Assembly: GCA_937904535.1 (NCBI GenBank)
Contig: CALELC010000185.1
Location: 1-5,062 of the forward strand
From: an uncultured Planctomycetaceae bacterium
Lineage (GTDB): Bacteria > Planctomycetota > Planctomycetia > Pirellulales > Pirellulaceae
Direction: 5' to 3'
DNA length: 5,062 nt
In this document: positions 4,974 to 5,062 of the stretch, piece after piece
Layout of the letters: each line of letters starts with the position of its first letter
Numbering within the stretch: the stretch's first letter is position 1
Position numbers and translations under genes: made by a program
The notes under the pieces: generated by a model
The model's input: the letters and a program-made list of their open reading frames with translations, nothing else
Database searches by the model: none
Told to the model about the DNA's origin: nothing

Positions 4974-5062
4974 TCAGTTGCTGGGAGAGACGATCATCGC
5001 GGCGGCGACGGCGTCGGATTCAGGCGTTGGGGTTCCGCAGAGCGCTTGCCACAGAATCCGCG
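4974..5062 (-). CDS. Possible 3' end of a minus-strand gene
   Basis: One minus-strand frame is open from the window edge to TGA at 4976-4974 and gives 28 residues, starting RILWQALCGTPTPESDA and ending IVSPSN. Its third codon positions are mostly G or C, and it ends 25 bp before the SPW-like gene, as in an operon. A second minus frame is also open to 4994 but is rich in Pro and Arg and looks less like protein. I do not recognise a family from this fragment. Confidence 0.35.
   Translation of the reverse strand, partial: RILWQALCGTPTPESDAVAAAMIVSPSN

Overview
The window looks like chromosomal DNA from a GC-rich Gram-negative bacterium, most likely a planctomycete of the Pirellula/Rhodopirellula kind. 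This is inferred from three things: the protein types, start codons that mostly lack a Shine-Dalgarno sequence, and in-phase heptamer arrays (YAGAAGY) of a type I associate with planctomycete intergenic DNA. No 16S gene or other decisive marker is present. There are no transposases, phage genes, CRISPR arrays, tRNAs or rRNAs.

Layout, left to right. Positions 1-33 hold the last ten codons of a + strand gene, perhaps an outer-membrane efflux protein. Positions 31-261 are a convergent gene boundary: two heptamer arrays in opposite orientation (31-72 and 185-261) flank a GC-rich segment that can form hairpins. The minus-strand sufE gene (245-694) ends inside the second array. A 180-bp divergent promoter region separates sufE from a + strand pyruvate kinase gene (875-2314). 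The 216-bp gap after pyk contains a possible stem-loop terminator and an exact 52-bp copy of the 3' part of pyk. Then come an LptF/LptG-type permease (2531-3724) and an F420-dependent NADP reductase-like protein (3826-4458). The latter faces a small minus-strand four-helix membrane protein (4562-4948), with a candidate bidirectional stem-loop between them. The right edge (4974-5062) may hold the end of another minus-strand gene.

The genes do not form one pathway: Fe-S cluster assembly (SufE), the last step of glycolysis (pyruvate kinase), lipopolysaccharide export (LptF/G-like), an NADP-linked oxidoreductase of unknown substrate and an uncharacterised membrane protein. This is ordinary housekeeping neighbourhood rather than a defence or mobile system.

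The observations most worth following are: (1) both genes at the left convergent boundary take their TAG stop codon from a heptamer array, and the 7-nt period places stops in all frames; (2) the exact 52-bp duplication of pyk coding sequence beyond its own stop codon; (3) active-site residues that predict a K+-independent pyruvate kinase. I did not find a clear new multi-gene system.
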